Source: Flavobacteriaceae bacterium (GTDB taxonomy: Bacteria > Bacteroidota > Bacteroidia > Flavobacteriales > Flavobacteriaceae). From it: 8,031 nt of DNA. The position numbers were made by a program, and so were the translations under genes. A model generated the notes under the pieces. The model had not been told where the DNA came from. It ran no database searches and was given only the letters and a program-made list of their open reading frames with translations. The stretch covers positions 1-8,031 of the forward strand of contig WFMU01000010.1 of NCBI GenBank assembly GCA_015488935.1, in the 5' to 3' direction. Of this stretch, positions 6,376 to 8,031 are shown piece by piece. The stretch's first letter is position 1, and the number at the start of each line of letters is the position of its first letter.

Positions 6376-8010
6376 ATGAGTAACTTTTCAATTAAAAAAC
6401 TATTTAAAAATCAATGGTCCTATGTATATGCAGGAGTACTATTTGCTGTAGCACAAATAATTTATATGATAGGAGTCTATCTCTATAAAGCAAGTCATGG
6501 CGTACCAGCAGCAAAAAACCATCTAATGCATATTAGTGTAACCACCGATTTAGGAAGAATGTTTAGAGGACTAGAAGTCTTTTTAAATCGAATTACAGGA
6601 ACCTATTCTGAATTATACGGAACCTATGGAGTTGATGCAGCAGGACATATTTTTCCTAATGAAGGAGGAGTTTTTACACCAGGAATTGGTTGGCCAATTG
6701 TAGGAATGATTATAGGAGGTTGGTTAACAACCATGATGGAAAAAGAGACAAGAGCATGGGCACATTATTCTAAAAAAGCATTAATAGTTTCTTTTATTGG
6801 AGGAGCTTTTTTTAGTTATGGAACTCGTATTGCAGGTGGCTGTACACTAACACACCTAATGGGAGGAATTCCATTTATGGGAATTCGCTCTTTTGGCTCT
6901 GTAATGTTTATGGCAATGGGTGGTGCATTAGGGTTTTTTGTAATGGAAAAATTAGGATTAGCAAATTATTTTAAACACCAAGAAACTAAAGCCTACGTAA
7001 TAGCAAATAAAGATAAAGGTGAACAAGCAACCTATAAAGAAGGTTATAACTGGAAAAAAAATCCAGTATTTTGGATAGCATTATCATTTACTGTAATCTT
7101 TTTAACAGCAGCATTATATGGCGCATTTTCTGGAGCAGAAGGCATGAAACACCTAAAAGGAGCAAGTGGAGCATTAACCGCTTTTGGGAAATCTGTAGCT
7201 AATAGAAGTGTATTTTTTGTTATTATGACATTACTAGCAGGGATTGTAGCAGGTTTGGCATTATCAAAATCTGGTTACGGAACAGAATGTTCTTTAGTAT
7301 CTTTAGAAACTTCTGGAGATATGACTAAGAATGACGAGAAATACGCCAAAATGGGAGTGCCAAAAATTACGCGTACACTAATGCGTTCTTATGCTCCAAT
7401 TATTGGAGTAGTTACTACTTGGGTATTAATGTTAGCCTTTATGCTAGTTGCTTGGACATTTTTTGGAATTTCTCCAAAATTAGGAACAGGACTTAAAGCA
7501 GGTTTAACTGCAGGTAACTTTTTAGGAGGTTTATCTTTAGGATTTGGAGCAGTAACCTTAATAGGATGTGAAATAAGATCTTATATGCGAATAGGAATGG
7601 GATACTTAAATACTTTGGTAGGATTTATTGGCTTTGCAGTAGGATATTTACCATATACATTATTTGCACACGCACACCATAATTTTTTAAATGCAACCGT
7701 ATTATTTGGTACACACGATGATGGAACAGCAGGATTAATATCCGATAAGAGAGAATTGTACTCATTAATATCCGATAATCCAACCGTACAAAAGTTAGTC
7801 ATGTTTGCTTGGTTCCTTATTTTAGCCTTGTTTTTAAGACATCTTCTAAAAAAAGGAGCAAAAAATATAGGTTTAAAACCTGTACAATTAGTACACTTAA
7901 ATACAGAAGATATACAAGAAATTATTGAAACAGAACAAAAAGAAGGTAAAATTGGAGGTGTAGATGCACCAATACCAGTACCAGAATTTGCATATCCAAG
8001 TAAATCTTAA
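6376..8010 (+). CDS. YeeE/YedE-family inner-membrane sulfur-compound transporter (TsuA-like)
   Basis: Predicted inner-membrane carrier for thiosulfate or a related sulfur species. The family (Pfam YeeE/YedE, sulfur transport) includes TsuA, in which conserved cysteines line the path. About ten hydrophobic segments are visible, roughly at 17-37, 103-120, 136-155, 164-190, 230-250, 277-297, 338-363, 378-397, 411-430 and 473-490. There are exactly three cysteines, each in a conserved-looking loop: GTRIAGGCTLTH (Cys156), GYGTECSLVSLE (Cys305) and LIGCEIRSYMRIGMGY (Cys398). The GG...GGCT and GG...IGCE segments look like the two pseudo-symmetric halves of the family. At 544 aa it is much longer than the roughly 350 aa of TsuA. 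Extra parts are a long N-terminal loop (about 40-100), a charged loop (about 195-228) and a polar C-terminal tail (about 491-544). The start gives an uninterrupted N-terminus before the first membrane segment. Family is firm; substrate is inferred. Confidence 0.9.
   Translation: MSNFSIKKLFKNQWSYVYAGVLFAVAQIIYMIGVYLYKASHGVPAAKNHLMHISVTTDLGRMFRGLEVFLNRITGTYSELYGTYGVDAAGHIFPNEGGVFTPGIGWPIVGMIIGGWLTTMMEKETRAWAHYSKKALIVSFIGGAFFSYGTRIAGGCTLTHLMGGIPFMGIRSFGSVMFMAMGGALGFFVMEKLGLANYFKHQETKAYVIANKDKGEQATYKEGYNWKKNPVFWIALSFTVIFLTAALYGAFSGAEGMKHLKGASGALTAFGKSVANRSVFFVIMTLLAGIVAGLALSKSGYGTECSLVSLETSGDMTKNDEKYAKMGVPKITRTLMRSYAPIIGVVTTWVLMLAFMLVAWTFFGISPKLGTGLKAGLTAGNFLGGLSLGFGAVTLIGCEIRSYMRIGMGYLNTLVGFIGFAVGYLPYTLFAHAHHNFLNATVLFGTHDDGTAGLISDKRELYSLISDNPTVQKLVMFAWFLILALFLRHLLKKGAKNIGLKPVQLVHLNTEDIQEIIETEQKEGKIGGVDAPIPVPEFAYPSKS
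7734..7778 (+). repeat. Short in-frame direct repeat inside the YeeE-type gene
   Basis: The 15-mer ATTAATATCCGATAA occurs at 7734-7748 and again at 7764-7778, exactly 30 nt apart and in the same frame. It encodes LISD twice in the loop before the last membrane segment (residues 454-457 and 464-467). It may be the trace of a 10-codon duplication. The bases after each copy have largely diverged, so chance or coding convergence is possible. Confidence 0.4.
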
Positions 8011-8031
8011 AAAAAGATACAATAAAAAAAT

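Overview
The window looks like chromosomal DNA of a low-GC member of the Bacteroidota, most likely the family Flavobacteriaceae. Four things point there: A-rich translation starts without clear Shine-Dalgarno sequences, signal peptides ending in Ala-Gln, a type IX secretion (Por) C-terminal sorting domain, and OprO/OprP-type porins in the flavobacterial style. No RNA gene, CRISPR array, insertion sequence or other mobile element is visible. Coding density is high and no gene-free stretch exceeds 160 bases.

Layout. On the + strand, a thioredoxin-fold exported protein (its start lies before base 1), a secreted Asp-box beta-propeller with a T9SS sorting domain (828-2396) and an outer-membrane porin (2431-3642) form a tight probable operon. 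It ends at a perfect 10-bp hairpin (3661-3687). On the - strand, a lipoprotein with three rhodanese domains (3715-4944) converges on the same hairpin. A 158-bp divergent intergenic region (4945-5102) carries a perfect palindrome with Crp/Fnr geometry (5015-5036) and a Bacteroidota-type -7 element. Rightward from it run a second porin, paralogous to the first (5103-6284), a 17-bp-stem hairpin (6296-6338) and a large YeeE/YedE-family membrane protein (6376-8010). The last 21 bases are non-coding.

How the parts may fit. YeeE/YedE proteins are inner-membrane carriers of thiosulfate or related sulfur compounds. Rhodaneses move sulfane sulfur and thioredoxins reduce disulfides and persulfides. OprO/P-type porins pass small anions. 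Together the window reads as a multi-layer envelope route for an inorganic sulfur anion such as thiosulfate: porin, then lipoprotein rhodanese and thioredoxin, then inner-membrane carrier. Expression may be co-ordinated by a Crp/Fnr-type regulator bound between the divergent genes. The families are well supported by sequence. The joint function, the substrate and the role of the secreted propeller are inference.
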